From Verrucomicrobiia bacterium (lineage in GTDB: Bacteria > Verrucomicrobiota > Verrucomicrobiia > Limisphaerales > Pedosphaeraceae): DNA of 64,000 nucleotides. Position 1 is the stretch's first letter. Each line of letters begins with the position of its first letter. Positions 51,141 to 61,297 of the stretch are shown in pieces. The stretch covers positions 208,558-272,557 of the forward strand of contig DATAUW010000016.1 of the NCBI GenBank assembly GCA_036268055.1, given 5' to 3'. The translations under genes and the position numbers were made by a program. Below the pieces are notes generated by a model that made no database searches, was not told the DNA's origin, and saw nothing but the letters and a program-made list of their open reading frames with translations.

Positions 51141-52535
51141 ATGCGATCCCATTTCTTTTCAGTGACTCCGCAACGCATCGGTAATTTCGTCATCGCCGCC
51201 TCGCCGGAAATGCTGCGCCCTTTCTGGTTGAAATTGCGCGCTTCACCGATTGGAGTGCGCTTGGTGCGCGGCGCGTTTTGGAGCGTCGCGGGAACGATGG
51301 TATCGCGCGCGCTGGGATTGCTGGCCTCAATCGCGCTTGCTCGCATCCTTGGCCGCACCGCCTTTGGCGAACTGGGCACGATCCAAAGCACCGCGGGGTT
51401 GTTCGGGATTTTTGCCGGGCTGGGACTCGGCATCACCGCGACCAAATACGTGGCGGAACTTCGAGACACCCACGAGCAGCGTTGCGGGCGCGTGATCGGC
51501 TTCTGCCTGACCACGGCGATGGCTGGCGGCACTGCGGCGGGGCTCGGTCTTTTGATTTTCGCAAAATGGCTGGCGGCGCACACGCTCGCCGCGCCGCAGC
51601 TTGCCGGGGCTTTGCGTTGGAGCGCATTGCTGGTTTTGCTGAGCACCGTGCAGGGCGCTTACCAGGGGGCGCTGGCGGGTTTCGAGGCATTCAAAGGCAC
51701 GGCCTCGATAAGCTTCTACAGTGGACTTCTAAGTGTGCCCCTTATCGTGGTGGGCGGATGGTTGGCGGGAGTTGAGGGTGCGGTTGGCGGCTTGATTTTG
51801 CAGGCGCTCGCGGCGTGCGTATTAAGTCATGCGATGCTCAGGAAAGAAATGGCGCGGGCGCGCATCCCGCTTTCGTTTGCCGTGCACATGGCTGAATGGC
51901 GGTTGCTTTGGCGATTCACCGTGCCTGCGTTTCTCTCCGGCATGGCTGCGACGCCTGCTTCGTGGTTTTCGCGCACGCTGCTGGTCAACCAGCCCGGCGG
52001 CTATCCCGAAATGGCGATGGTCAGCGCTGCCAATCAATGGATGAATTTGCTGACATTCATTCCCTACATGCTGGGCAGCGTGCTCGTGCCCGTCTTCGCC
52101 AATCTCCACGCCACAGGGAAGCAAAAGGAATTCCGCCGCCTGCTGGGATATAACCTGGTGCTGAACGCCAGTGTCACCAGTGCCCTCGCGCTGCCCATCA
52201 TGCTTTGCGCGCCCATCATCTTGGGATTTTACGGGCCGGGCTTCCGCGACGGCGTGATGATTTTCTGGATCTCCATGATCGTGGCCATCATCACCGCGGT
52301 AAACAATCTCTTCTCGCGGGCCATGCAGAGCGCGGGCAAAGCGTGGATTGATTTAAGTTCAAGCGTGCTGTGGGCGATGAGTGTGGTCGCGGGCGGTTGG
52401 TTTTTGATTCGTCCGTGCAAAGGCATCGGCCTGGTCGTGACCATGGCGCTGGCGGCATTCGCGCTGGCCATCTGGCAATGGTTCCTGTTGCAGAAAGTTT
52501 TTCTGAAGATGAACGGAGCAGCGCATGGTGGTTGA
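51141..52535 (+). CDS. Polysaccharide flippase (Wzx-like, MATE/MOP superfamily)
   Basis: 464 residues from the ATG at 51141; a TTG at 51123 is in frame. About 12-14 transmembrane helices are visible. The conserved early segment GAFWSVAGTMVSRALGLLASIALAR-type and the YQGALAGFEAFK loop are typical of Wzx/PST flippases. It moves lipid-linked repeat units across the inner membrane. It overlaps the next gene by 11 bases and starts the tightly packed part of the EPS operon. Confidence 0.9.
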   Translation: MRSHFFSVTPQRIGNFVIAASPEMLRPFWLKLRASPIGVRLVRGAFWSVAGTMVSRALGLLASIALARILGRTAFGELGTIQSTAGLFGIFAGLGLGITATKYVAELRDTHEQRCGRVIGFCLTTAMAGGTAAGLGLLIFAKWLAAHTLAAPQLAGALRWSALLVLLSTVQGAYQGALAGFEAFKGTASISFYSGLLSVPLIVVGGWLAGVEGAVGGLILQALAACVLSHAMLRKEMARARIPLSFAVHMAEWRLLWRFTVPAFLSGMAATPASWFSRTLLVNQPGGYPEMAMVSAANQWMNLLTFIPYMLGSVLVPVFANLHATGKQKEFRRLLGYNLVLNASVTSALALPIMLCAPIILGFYGPGFRDGVMIFWISMIVAIITAVNNLFSRAMQSAGKAWIDLSSSVLWAMSVVAGGWFLIRPCKGIGLVVTMALAAFALAIWQWFLLQKVFLKMNGAAHGG

Positions 52536-53373
52536 TTCTCAATTCCACGATTCTGTGGTCGGGGCCATCGCGCGCCATAGCCGCACGCTTGGGCAGTTTC
52601 CGCGGTTGCGAGATCGTGCGCTCTACATTTACGGACGGATTTTGCGGCGCGTGTCCTGGCCGTTGCCGGGAAGACACTCGGCGGTGCAAGTCCGCTTGCG
52701 CGATCAGCCCGATCCTTTTCATCTGCGGCTCAGTTCAACAGACTGGCTCGTGCTCGAGGAAATTTTTCAGCATGAAGAATACACCTTCGTGCGTGACGTG
52801 ATCAAAGATGCCGGTCTCATCGTGGACCTCGGTGCTAACGTCGGCTACAGCCTGCGCTACTGGCAGACACTTTTTCCCAACGCGCAAATTTTGGCGATGG
52901 AACCCGAGCCCAATAATTTTTTAATGTGCGCGCGCAACGTCGGTTCTGCCGGCTTGGCAAAACAAGTTACCCTGCTGCAAGCCGCAGCCGGCGCGCGCCG
53001 CGAGCTACTCCGTCTCGTGGACGGCGGGGAAGGGGAGTGGGCGTATCGCACCGAAGGCGGCGCATCTCAACGCGGCTGCGCGGTGGATGTCCTGCCGCTT
53101 GGTGAAGTGCTCGCTCAACATGTGAAGGGCCGGAAAATTGATCTGCTCAAGTGCGATATCGAGGGAGCCGAAAAAGATCTTTTCGCCCATTGCGCTCCGT
53201 GGATTGAAATGGTCAATGCCATCGTGGTTGAACTGCATCCGCCCTATACCTTGGCCGAATTGCGCTCGGCCCTTGCGCAATCCGGCGCGCATTTCGAGGT
53301 CACCGTCCAGATCAACCGCAAGCTTTGTCCCCTGGTATTATTGCAACGGCAAAAGTCTTCCAGCGAAAGATGA
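52525..53373 (+). CDS. FkbM-family methyltransferase
   Basis: 282 residues. The SAM-binding motif IVDLGANVGYS lies near residue 97. MEPEPNNF and the FkbM-typical IDLLKCDIEGAEKDLF segment follow, and AIVVELHPPYTL near the end. It probably O-methylates a sugar of the repeat unit. Its ATG lies within the flippase end, and its own stop overlaps the next start as ATGA. Confidence 0.92.
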   Translation: MVVDSQFHDSVVGAIARHSRTLGQFPRLRDRALYIYGRILRRVSWPLPGRHSAVQVRLRDQPDPFHLRLSSTDWLVLEEIFQHEEYTFVRDVIKDAGLIVDLGANVGYSLRYWQTLFPNAQILAMEPEPNNFLMCARNVGSAGLAKQVTLLQAAAGARRELLRLVDGGEGEWAYRTEGGASQRGCAVDVLPLGEVLAQHVKGRKIDLLKCDIEGAEKDLFAHCAPWIEMVNAIVVELHPPYTLAELRSALAQSGAHFEVTVQINRKLCPLVLLQRQKSSSER

Positions 53374-54311
53374 TTTCCATGTTCGCCGCCTCCGTCGTCA
53401 TCACCACCAAAAACCGCCGGGAGGATCTCTGCAAGAGTATCGTGTCCGCGTTGCAGCAGACGTTTCCGCTCGAAATTTTGGTGATGGACGATGCCTCGAC
53501 CGACGGAACCGCGGAACACGTGAAACGTCATTTTCCGCAAGTTCAAGTGCATCGTTCCGAAGTGTCGCTTGGCTACATCGTCCAGCGCAATCGCGCCGCC
53601 CGGCTGGCCAAATCCGGCATCATCATCTCCATGGACGATGACGCAATTTTTTCGAGTGAATTCGTGGTGGGCCACACCTTGCGCGAATTTGACAACCCTC
53701 GCGTGGGCGCCGTGGCGATTCCTTTCGTGGATGTCAACCGCGGGCCTTCCATCTACCAATGCGCGCCGCAGGCCGAAAAACTTTATGCCATTTACAGCTT
53801 CACCGGAACCGCCCACGCGTTGCGCCGGGATCTTTTTCTCAAGCTCGGCGGATACCGTGAAAATCTGATCCACCAGGGCGAAGAGGAAGACTACTGCCTC
53901 CGCCTGCTGGATGCGGGCTTCATCACGCGCTGCGGCCGGTCCGACCCAATCCTGCATTTTGAATCGCCGCGCCGGAGTTTCAAACGCATGGATTATTATG
54001 GCGCGCGCAATAAAATTCTTTACGCGTGGCACAATGTCCCGTGGGGGCAACTGCCCATGCATCTGGCCGGCACGACTTTCAAGAGCGCCATTTACACGTT
54101 CAAGCCTGATCGCCTGCTGACCCGCCTGTGCGGCATCGGCAACGCCTACGCTTCCATTTTTTCCGGCCAGATCCGTCGCCGGCCCGTTAATAGAAAGAGC
54201 TACCGAGCCAGTCAAAACCTCAAACGAAACGGCCCGCAGTCCTTCGACAAAATCGAAGCACTTCTTTCAAAAACCAAACGGCCACAACCCCTGATCACTT
54301 GTGAGTCCTAA
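53370..54311 (+). CDS. Glycosyltransferase family 2
   Basis: 313 residues from the ATG at 53370 (ATGA overlap with the previous stop). The GT-A fold starts SVVITTKNRREDL, with VMDDASTDGT and the metal-binding ISMDDDAIF acidic motif near residue 90; GEEEDYCLRLLDAG is the usual acceptor-side motif. It adds one sugar of the EPS repeat unit at the cytoplasmic face. Its end overlaps the next gene by 11 bases. Confidence 0.92.
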   Translation: MISMFAASVVITTKNRREDLCKSIVSALQQTFPLEILVMDDASTDGTAEHVKRHFPQVQVHRSEVSLGYIVQRNRAARLAKSGIIISMDDDAIFSSEFVVGHTLREFDNPRVGAVAIPFVDVNRGPSIYQCAPQAEKLYAIYSFTGTAHALRRDLFLKLGGYRENLIHQGEEEDYCLRLLDAGFITRCGRSDPILHFESPRRSFKRMDYYGARNKILYAWHNVPWGQLPMHLAGTTFKSAIYTFKPDRLLTRLCGIGNAYASIFSGQIRRRPVNRKSYRASQNLKRNGPQSFDKIEALLSKTKRPQPLITCES

Positions 54312-55608
54312 CTCAAACGATTACTTGCAATCGTCCCCATCCGAATCGCCATCATCCGGCAACGCCCAGCGCTGGATTGTTTCCCAGGAAGGAACGCGGC
54401 AAACCTATTCCGTGCCGTTAAGCTTTCATCGCCTCGGTCTTCTGCGAACCATGTACACCGACATCTGGTGGCCATGGGCGCGCCAGCTCCTCAAGCGCGG
54501 TCCTGCGGGCACGCGCGCTCTCGCCACAAGATTCAACCGCGAAATTCCTTCCGAGCGGGTCGTCTCTTTCAATCAATTCGCCACCGTTTGGCGGATTGGC
54601 GATCACCTGCGCCGGCGCTTTCCTGACCGTCGAAAAATGTCAGACGAGTTTTGCACTTTTGGCCGCTGGATGGCTACCTGCGTGCGTGATCATCTCAAGC
54701 ATCAGGAATTGGACTCGGAGCGTGATTGTTTTTTCGGCTTCGACACGAATTGTTTGGAGACGCTGGAGTTCCTGAAACCTCGCGGCGTTTTCACATTGGT
54801 GGATCAGGTTGATCCCGGCTTGGTCGAGGAAGAGTTGGTCATCGCCGAAGCGGAGAAGTGGCCGGGCTGGGAAGGCATTCCCGGCCGTTTTTCCCAGGAG
54901 TATTGGGACCGGTTGAAAGCCGAGTGGAACCTCGCCGATCTGATTTTGGTGAATTCCACATGGTCGCGCGACGCACTCATGCGCCAGGGTGTGCCGTGTG
55001 AAAAAATGGTCACCGTTCCGCTGGCCATTGACCTCGCTGCTGATCACGCGCTGACTCCCGTCAATCCCGAAGGCAAGCTGACGGTCTTGTGGCTGGGCAG
55101 CGTCATCCTGCGCAAGGGAATCCAGTATTTGGTGGAAGCAGCGCGCAAATTGGAACCGTACGGCGTGGAGTTTATTCTGGCGGGCAAGATGGGAATTTCT
55201 CAAGACGCCATCCGCACATTTCCGCCCAACGTGAAGATCGTTGGCCGCGTTACCCGCGATCTGGTGGGTCAATTTTATCGCCAGGCTCATGTGTTCGCTC
55301 TGCCGACGATCTCCGACGGCTTTGCCATCACCCAGCTTGAGGCGATGGCTCACGGCTTGCCCGTCGTGACGACTCCCAACTGTGGCGACGTCGTCACTGA
55401 CGGCGTGGACGGCCTGATCGTGCCCGCGCGCGATAGTCAGGCGCTGGCCGATGCGCTGGCGAAGTTGAACGACGATCGCCAACTGCTGCACGCCATGTCC
55501 CGCAACGCCCTCCAAACCATTCAAAAATACGACCTGCCTTCCAACGCGCGCATGATTCAGCAGTTGGTTTCACAACGCAGGTTGAGCAACGAGATGCAAA
55601 CCGTCTGA
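54301..55608 (+). CDS. Glycosyltransferase (GT4-like, GT-B fold)
   Basis: 435 residues, GTG start at 54301. The C-terminal half has the GT-B donor-site pattern: VLWLGSVILRKGIQYLVEA, FILAGKMG, VFALPTISDGFAITQLEAMAHGLPVV with the E-x7-E motif, then NCGDVVTDGVDGLIVPARD. The N-terminal acceptor domain is divergent. It belongs to the packed EPS operon. Confidence 0.9.
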   Translation: MSPNSNDYLQSSPSESPSSGNAQRWIVSQEGTRQTYSVPLSFHRLGLLRTMYTDIWWPWARQLLKRGPAGTRALATRFNREIPSERVVSFNQFATVWRIGDHLRRRFPDRRKMSDEFCTFGRWMATCVRDHLKHQELDSERDCFFGFDTNCLETLEFLKPRGVFTLVDQVDPGLVEEELVIAEAEKWPGWEGIPGRFSQEYWDRLKAEWNLADLILVNSTWSRDALMRQGVPCEKMVTVPLAIDLAADHALTPVNPEGKLTVLWLGSVILRKGIQYLVEAARKLEPYGVEFILAGKMGISQDAIRTFPPNVKIVGRVTRDLVGQFYRQAHVFALPTISDGFAITQLEAMAHGLPVVTTPNCGDVVTDGVDGLIVPARDSQALADALAKLNDDRQLLHAMSRNALQTIQKYDLPSNARMIQQLVSQRRLSNEMQTV

Positions 55609-55648
55609 CCGGCCGTGCGCGTTCCGAAAATCCGTAAATTTTTCAATC

Positions 55649-57013
55649 ATGCTTGAGGCTGCATTAATAGCGCAGGTGATTTTTTGGCTGGTCGTGCTGG
55701 GCGTCTTTCTGGCCAGCGGGCAGGCGTCATTGCTTCACCCTTCGACGGTTTACCTGGTCTTCCACGGATTGGTTTTCGTGGTCCGGCCGCTGCTGGTCCA
55801 TTTTCTGGATTTCAATTCGATCTGGACCTACATCGGCTTTCAACCTGACGAAAGCGCCATGATAAAAACCCTGGCGGTCACTTCGGTTGCGTTGGCGGTT
55901 TTCGTGGGCGTAAACCTTTTTGCCGGTCGCGTGCTAAATGTCTTTCCGCCCGGCCAGCCGGATTCGCTATCGCCGCTGCAATCCAAAGCACTGGTGATCA
56001 CTGGCTGCCTGCTCCTGCCCCTGATGGCGTTCTCCATCATCAGAACGGCATCCGGCCACGCCGGGGGCGAACGCGCCGCCAACGGCATCTACATCATGAC
56101 CACTTCAACGGGCTACATCAATGACGCGCAGTTTATGGTCGCGCCACTTTTGTGCGCGTGGCTGTTGATGACACGTTTTCATTGGCTCAACGCTTTGCCG
56201 GTCACGATCTATGTGGGTTACCGTACCTGGTGTGGGTTGTCGCGCTTTACCATCATCACTTTCCTGCTCGCCATCGTCATGTCCTATTGCTGGTATCATC
56301 GCAAAAAATGGCCGCCGCTCACTGCCATCCTCGCGGCCATTCCCGTGCTGATGCTCTTCAATACGCTCGGCCATAACCGCGAGTATTTACAAAATTATTT
56401 CAAAGGTTATGGCGCTTCAGCCCTCCAATTGGACGCCGGCCTCTCCCGGTTTGAAAAGTTCCGCGCCCGTACCGATACCCAGGATTTTGCCAATTACGAT
56501 TATCTCACCTTCATACTGGCGCTCGTCCCGGAACGCACCCACACCTACACTTACGGCGTCCAGTATCTCCAGCTTTTTACCGAGCCGATCCCGCGGATTT
56601 TATGGCGCGGCAAACCGGCCGGCGCGCCGGTGGAAACCTTTGACATCAGCGCCTACGGCAATTTCATCGGCCTTACTTTCAGCCTGCCGGGCGATGGCTG
56701 GTGCAGCGGCGGCTGGATCGGCCTGGTGATCACTATGGCAATCGTCGGCGGCGTGCTTGGAACTTTTCACCGCTGGTTCTGGAACCACATCAACAATCCC
56801 ATGGCCGCGATGTTTTACATCAGCGCGATGGCCATGATCCTCCAGTGGTACCGCGATGGCGGCATCTCCATCAGCAAATTCATCATGTGGAACTGGCTGC
56901 CGCTCTTCATCTGGATGGGCGTCACGTGGCTGCTGGGCGAACGGTTCCTGCCGGGCAACACGATCATTCTCCGCCCCGGTGACAAACTGCGTTTGATCGA
57001 GCACAAATCATGA
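55649..57013 (+). CDS. Wzy-like polysaccharide polymerase
   Basis: 454 residues, about 10-12 membrane helices with a larger periplasmic loop around residues 240-330 (RFEKFRARTDTQDFANYDYL), as in O-antigen polymerase and oligosaccharide-repeat-unit polymerase families. Sequence signatures are weak in this family; the call rests on topology and on its place between glycosyltransferases in a Wzx/Wzz-containing operon. It would join repeat units in the periplasm. It overlaps the next gene as ATGA. Confidence 0.75.
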   Translation: MLEAALIAQVIFWLVVLGVFLASGQASLLHPSTVYLVFHGLVFVVRPLLVHFLDFNSIWTYIGFQPDESAMIKTLAVTSVALAVFVGVNLFAGRVLNVFPPGQPDSLSPLQSKALVITGCLLLPLMAFSIIRTASGHAGGERAANGIYIMTTSTGYINDAQFMVAPLLCAWLLMTRFHWLNALPVTIYVGYRTWCGLSRFTIITFLLAIVMSYCWYHRKKWPPLTAILAAIPVLMLFNTLGHNREYLQNYFKGYGASALQLDAGLSRFEKFRARTDTQDFANYDYLTFILALVPERTHTYTYGVQYLQLFTEPIPRILWRGKPAGAPVETFDISAYGNFIGLTFSLPGDGWCSGGWIGLVITMAIVGGVLGTFHRWFWNHINNPMAAMFYISAMAMILQWYRDGGISISKFIMWNWLPLFIWMGVTWLLGERFLPGNTIILRPGDKLRLIEHKS

Positions 57014-58221
57014 CCGCAACCGAACCACCAGCGGTGAGGCCGATGGCATCCGGCGATGCCATCCCGGCCCCGCGCCGCGATTCCCCCATCGGAGTTTTCC
57101 TGCAATGCACCAATCTCGGCGGCATGGAGAGGGTGGCCTACTCGCTGTTTGACCGGTTGGCGGCGCGCGGCTTTGACTTGCGCATCGCCACTCCGCGCCC
57201 TTGGGGTTTGGGTGAACCGCTGGTGAAGCGGGTGGACGCCGGAGCGGAGGCTTTTGATTATCGCGGCAAATTCGGCTGGCGATCTTTTCGCCATTTTCAC
57301 CAGCGCACGAAAGTGGTTGGTGAAAATTGTGACTGCCTTTGGGTCATCGGCACCTGCGCCAGTTGCCTGGCGGCCGCGCGGATGACCGGTCGTCCGGCGC
57401 TCCTGAGCCACCATTATGCTCACTTTGAAAATCGGGCATCATGGCTGCGTTGGATGGGATTTTACCTGGCCTTCGGCGCGGGTCTCGATGGCATCACTTA
57501 CCCGACCGAGTTCACGCGCAATGAGGCGATAAAAATCGCGCCCTGGCTTGAACCCAAAACCCACGTCGTGCGAAACGGATTTGATGTGCATTACTTCGGC
57601 GAGGAACAACGGCTGGCCGCCCGCCGCGCCGCCCGCGCCGAATTGCAAATCCCGCCCGACGCCTTTTTGGTCGGCAATGGCGGATGGCTCATCCGAAGCA
57701 AACGCTTCGACGTGTTCTTGAAAACCGCCCGGCATGTTCTCAACCAAATTCCCAATGCGCTCTTTCACATCTGCGGCGGTGGTCCTGAAGAAACTCATCT
57801 GCGCGAACTCGCCCGCCAAAGCGGCATCGCCAGCCAAGTTCATTTCGCCGGCTGGGTGAAAAATATGACGCCTTACTATCAGGCGTGGGACGTGCAACTT
57901 TTCAATACCGATTTCGACGCGCTCGGCTGCACGCCGCTGGAGGCCGCGAGTCACGGCTGCCTGTGTGTGGCTTCCTGCACCTACGGCGGACTTTGGGAAT
58001 TCATCAAGGACGGTCGCACCGGATTCATCATCGAGCAGCATGACGAATTCAGGCTGGCCGATGCCATCGCGCGGCTCGCGCGCAATCCCGGGCTCGCCTT
58101 GCAGATCCGCCAGCGCGCCGCGCGTTTGCTCCAGCGCAAATTCAATCACGAGTCAGCGTTGAAATTCTACGAAAATTATTTTCAGGCACACACCGCCGAC
58201 CGCCGTCAGACCGCTTCGTGA
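57010..58221 (+). CDS. Glycosyltransferase family 4
   Basis: 403 residues. The start NLGGMERVAYSLFDRLAARG is the glycine-rich acceptor loop of GT4 enzymes. The donor half reads FLVGNGGWLIRSKRFDVFL, FHICGGGPEETHLREL, FNTDFDALGCTPLEAASHGCLCV (an E-like motif with the first Glu replaced by Asp), then FIIEQHDE. It is translationally coupled to the polymerase by ATGA. Confidence 0.9.
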   Translation: MTATEPPAVRPMASGDAIPAPRRDSPIGVFLQCTNLGGMERVAYSLFDRLAARGFDLRIATPRPWGLGEPLVKRVDAGAEAFDYRGKFGWRSFRHFHQRTKVVGENCDCLWVIGTCASCLAAARMTGRPALLSHHYAHFENRASWLRWMGFYLAFGAGLDGITYPTEFTRNEAIKIAPWLEPKTHVVRNGFDVHYFGEEQRLAARRAARAELQIPPDAFLVGNGGWLIRSKRFDVFLKTARHVLNQIPNALFHICGGGPEETHLRELARQSGIASQVHFAGWVKNMTPYYQAWDVQLFNTDFDALGCTPLEAASHGCLCVASCTYGGLWEFIKDGRTGFIIEQHDEFRLADAIARLARNPGLALQIRQRAARLLQRKFNHESALKFYENYFQAHTADRRQTAS

Positions 58222-58247
58222 TGGAAACTTTTTAAATCATTTCACTC

Positions 58248-59576
58248 ATGGCCAACATCATCATTGTCTGGGGCCACTGGGGCCCCTACCACTGCCGCCG
58301 TTACGAGGCCTTCCGTGACCACGCCGCGCTCGCGGGGCATCGCGTCACCGGCGTTTCTCTCTTTAGCGGCAGCAGCGCCAACCAATGGCGTCCCGAACAA
58401 CTGCCCCGCGGCGTCGTCCATTTCGATTTGGGAAAAGACGAAGCGAAATTTCCCACGCGCAAACTCTGCACCCTCATGGGCGTGCCCAAAAAAACCGGCG
58501 CTGAAATTGCCCTGTTGCCTTCGTATGACCATTGGTCGCTCGTGTTGAACCTGGCCGTTCGCGTTGCAGGCGGACGCATAGTCATGATGAATGAAACGCA
58601 CGGTGGCACCGCCCGCGCGCACGGATGGAAAGCGGGCATCAAGCAACGCATCGTATCGCGCTTTCACGCCGGATTCGTCGGCGGCGCGCCGCACGTGCGA
58701 TATTTTTCCTCGCTCGGTTTGCCGGAACATAAAATCTTCACCGGCTACGACGCCGTAGATAACGACTATTTTGCCCGGCGAACTGGCGAAGTGCGAAACC
58801 AGGAAACGGAATTTCGCCGGCGTTACGAACTGCCCTCAAATTATTTTTTAGGCCTCGGACGGTTCGTTCATAAAAAGAATTTTTCGACGCTGATTTGCGC
58901 GTATCGAAAATTTCTCGATTCCGATCCCGCTTCTCGTACGCACCTCGTCCTGGTTGGCGCAGGCGAGGAAGACGGCGATTTGCGCGCGCTATCTCGGAAA
59001 AATCATTTGCCGGTTTATGAAAAAGTTTCCGCGGGCAATAGCGACGACGGACAGGAAGATCGCCGCGCTCCCGGCGTGCATTTCTACGGCTTCCGGCAGA
59101 TCAACGAAAACCCGGTGTTCTACGCGCTCGCCGATGCGTTCGTGATGCCCAGCCTGTGGGAAGAGTGGGGGCTGGTGGTCAACGAAGCGATGGCGTGCGG
59201 CCTGCCCGTGGTGGTGAGCCACACCGCCGGTTGCGCCGAGGATTTATTAAAAACCGGCTGGCCCATGCTCCCCAATCTGCTGACCACGTGCCTGCCTTTC
59301 CAGTGGACGCAAATGCCCGGCCGCATCCGCCGCAACGGATTTGTGTTTGAGCCAACGTCGGCGAGTTCGCTGGGGGTCACGCTTTCGACACTCGCGACTT
59401 CGCCCGCGCTCCGCAAGGTCATGGGCGAAGCCAGCCGCACGATCATCGAAGATTTTTCCTGCGAGGTTTTTGCGCGCAACGCTCTGCTCGCCACCCGCGC
59501 CGCAGGAAATTTGCCGCTGCCGCCGGACGAACCGCCTTTGGCCCAAACGCTCGACGCCTCACCCCAGGTTTCATGA
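58248..59576 (+). CDS. Glycosyltransferase family 4
   Basis: 442 residues. The donor domain has YFLGLGRFVHKKNFSTLICAYRKFL, HLVLVGAGEEDGDLRAL, and MPSLWEEWGLVVNEAMACGLPVVVS with the E-x7-E motif. The N-terminal half (IIVWGHWGPYHCRRYEAFRDHA) is unusual for the family. It overlaps the next gene as ATGA. Confidence 0.9.
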   Translation: MANIIIVWGHWGPYHCRRYEAFRDHAALAGHRVTGVSLFSGSSANQWRPEQLPRGVVHFDLGKDEAKFPTRKLCTLMGVPKKTGAEIALLPSYDHWSLVLNLAVRVAGGRIVMMNETHGGTARAHGWKAGIKQRIVSRFHAGFVGGAPHVRYFSSLGLPEHKIFTGYDAVDNDYFARRTGEVRNQETEFRRRYELPSNYFLGLGRFVHKKNFSTLICAYRKFLDSDPASRTHLVLVGAGEEDGDLRALSRKNHLPVYEKVSAGNSDDGQEDRRAPGVHFYGFRQINENPVFYALADAFVMPSLWEEWGLVVNEAMACGLPVVVSHTAGCAEDLLKTGWPMLPNLLTTCLPFQWTQMPGRIRRNGFVFEPTSASSLGVTLSTLATSPALRKVMGEASRTIIEDFSCEVFARNALLATRAAGNLPLPPDEPPLAQTLDASPQVS

Positions 59577-60709
59577 GACACCTGCATTTCACCCAATCGC
59601 TTGAGCCTCTCTATGGCGGCGGGCTCGGCACCAGCGCGCTCGCGTTACATAGCGAGATGCGCGCGCAAGGCGTCAGTTCGGTTCTGTGCGCCACCCGTGC
59701 CGGCACACCCCAATGCCAGCGCGACGGCACGTTTGAATTCAGCCGCGTCAAACCCCGTCCGCTTTATTTCTCGCCCGAGATGAAGCAGCGCGCGCCGGAA
59801 TTGGTTCGCGGTGCCGACGTGCTGCACGGGCACGGGATGTACGTCGGCCCCAATTATATTTTTGGCCGCGCCGCCCGCCGCGAGTTGAAGCCGCTGGTAT
59901 ATCACGTGCATGGAATGTTCGAGCCGTACATCCTCAAGCGTTCGCGTTGGAAAAAACGCCTCGTCCACTGGCTTTTTGAAAACAATAATTTTCACGACGT
60001 GCGTTTGTGGCGCGCCCTGACCGCCAAAGAGGCCGGGCAAATCCGCGCGCGCGGGTTGCAACCGGTGGTCATCGCGCCCAACGGCCTGAACCTCGCGGAT
60101 TTTCCCCGGCCGCAAAATATTCTCACGCCCATCCGCACGCCCTTCGTTTATGAGTTGCGCAAAAATCGTTCGCGGCTGCTTTTCCTGGGGCGCATTCATC
60201 CCAAAAAGGGACTCGATATTTTGTTGCAGGCGTGGGCGAGACTTGATGCCGAGACGGCTGATTGGGAATTGATCATTGCCGGGCCGGACGAAAACGGCCA
60301 TCTGCCGGAGATGCGCCGGCTGGCTCAATCGCTCGCGATTCAGGATCGCGTTTTTTTCACCGGCGCCGTCACGGGCGAAAGCAAAACCGCGCTGCTGCAC
60401 TCGGCCGATCTTTTCGTGCTGCCTTCCTACTCGGAAGGTTTTTCGATGAGCCTGCTCGAAGCAATGGCTTGCGAAGTGCCGGTGATCGCCACCGACTCGT
60501 GCAACTTTCCCGAAATCTCAACGGCCTTTGCCGGCTGGGAATGCCACGCCACTCTCGATTCGCTCGTGACCACGCTGCAAACCGCCCTGGCTGCCGGACC
60601 AGCCGAGCGCAAACAACGCGGCCAAAATGCCCAGCGTTTGGTGGCCGCGAAGTTCACCTGGCAGACGATCATCAAAGTGATTTCGGACGCCTGTGCCGCG
60701 CATTGCTGA
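59573..60709 (+). CDS. Glycosyltransferase family 4
   Basis: 378 residues. The acceptor half begins FTQSLEPLYGGGLGTSALAL; the donor half has LLFLGRIHPKKGLDILLQAW, LIIAGPDENGHLPEMRRL, and LPSYSEGFSMSLLEAMACEVPVIATD with E-x7-E, then NFPEI. Its stop TGA shares one base with the ATG of the next gene. Confidence 0.93.
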   Translation: MRHLHFTQSLEPLYGGGLGTSALALHSEMRAQGVSSVLCATRAGTPQCQRDGTFEFSRVKPRPLYFSPEMKQRAPELVRGADVLHGHGMYVGPNYIFGRAARRELKPLVYHVHGMFEPYILKRSRWKKRLVHWLFENNNFHDVRLWRALTAKEAGQIRARGLQPVVIAPNGLNLADFPRPQNILTPIRTPFVYELRKNRSRLLFLGRIHPKKGLDILLQAWARLDAETADWELIIAGPDENGHLPEMRRLAQSLAIQDRVFFTGAVTGESKTALLHSADLFVLPSYSEGFSMSLLEAMACEVPVIATDSCNFPEISTAFAGWECHATLDSLVTTLQTALAAGPAERKQRGQNAQRLVAAKFTWQTIIKVISDACAAHC

Positions 60710-61290
60710 TGCCCACGCAAGTTCGCAATGATTTGTTCGATGGCCGCAATGGTCTGGACCGCGGACGCTCGAAAATTGTCGAGGCCGCGTGGCATCTGCT
60801 CAAATGTTTTTTGTTTCTCACGCCACTGCCGGTTCCATCGGCGCTCAAGTGCGCCGGGCTCCGTTTTTTTGGCGCTCACGTCGGTCGCGGCGTGGTGATA
60901 AAACCGCGGGTGAACATTCATTTTCCTTGGAAGCTTTCCATTGGCGACCATACGTGGATCGGCGAGGAAGCATGGATATTGAACTTTGAACCTGTGCGCA
61001 TCGGCCAACAATGTTGCATCTCGCAGCGCGCATTTCTCTGCACCGGCAATCATGATTATCGGCAGCCATCCATGCCGTACCGCAACGCCCCCATCACCAT
61101 CGAAGACGGCGCATGGGTCGGCGCGCAGACTTTTGTCGCGCCTGGCATCACCATCGCTGCCGAAGCGGTCGTCACTGCCGGTTCCGTCGTCGTTAGAGAT
61201 CAACCGGCAAGAATGGTCTGCGGGGGCAACCCGTGTGTGCCGCTCAAACCGCGCTGGAAATCCGCTGAAGTTTTTTTGCAAATAGTTTGA
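60709..61290 (+). CDS. WcaF-like colanic acid-type acetyltransferase
   Basis: 193 residues from the ATG at 60709; the open frame continues into the previous gene without homology. Left-handed beta-helix (hexapeptide) acyltransferase: IKPRVNIHFPWKLSIGDHTWIGEEAWI, the catalytic-region His in FLCTGNHDYRQPSMPY, and VGAQTFVAPGITIAAEAVVTAGSVVVRD repeats. The family O-acetylates sugars of exopolysaccharides with acetyl-CoA. It is placed seven bases before a WcaI-like glycosyltransferase, the same pairing as in colanic-acid clusters. Confidence 0.92.
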   Translation: MPTQVRNDLFDGRNGLDRGRSKIVEAAWHLLKCFLFLTPLPVPSALKCAGLRFFGAHVGRGVVIKPRVNIHFPWKLSIGDHTWIGEEAWILNFEPVRIGQQCCISQRAFLCTGNHDYRQPSMPYRNAPITIEDGAWVGAQTFVAPGITIAAEAVVTAGSVVVRDQPARMVCGGNPCVPLKPRWKSAEVFLQIV

Positions 61291-61297
61291 GTGAATC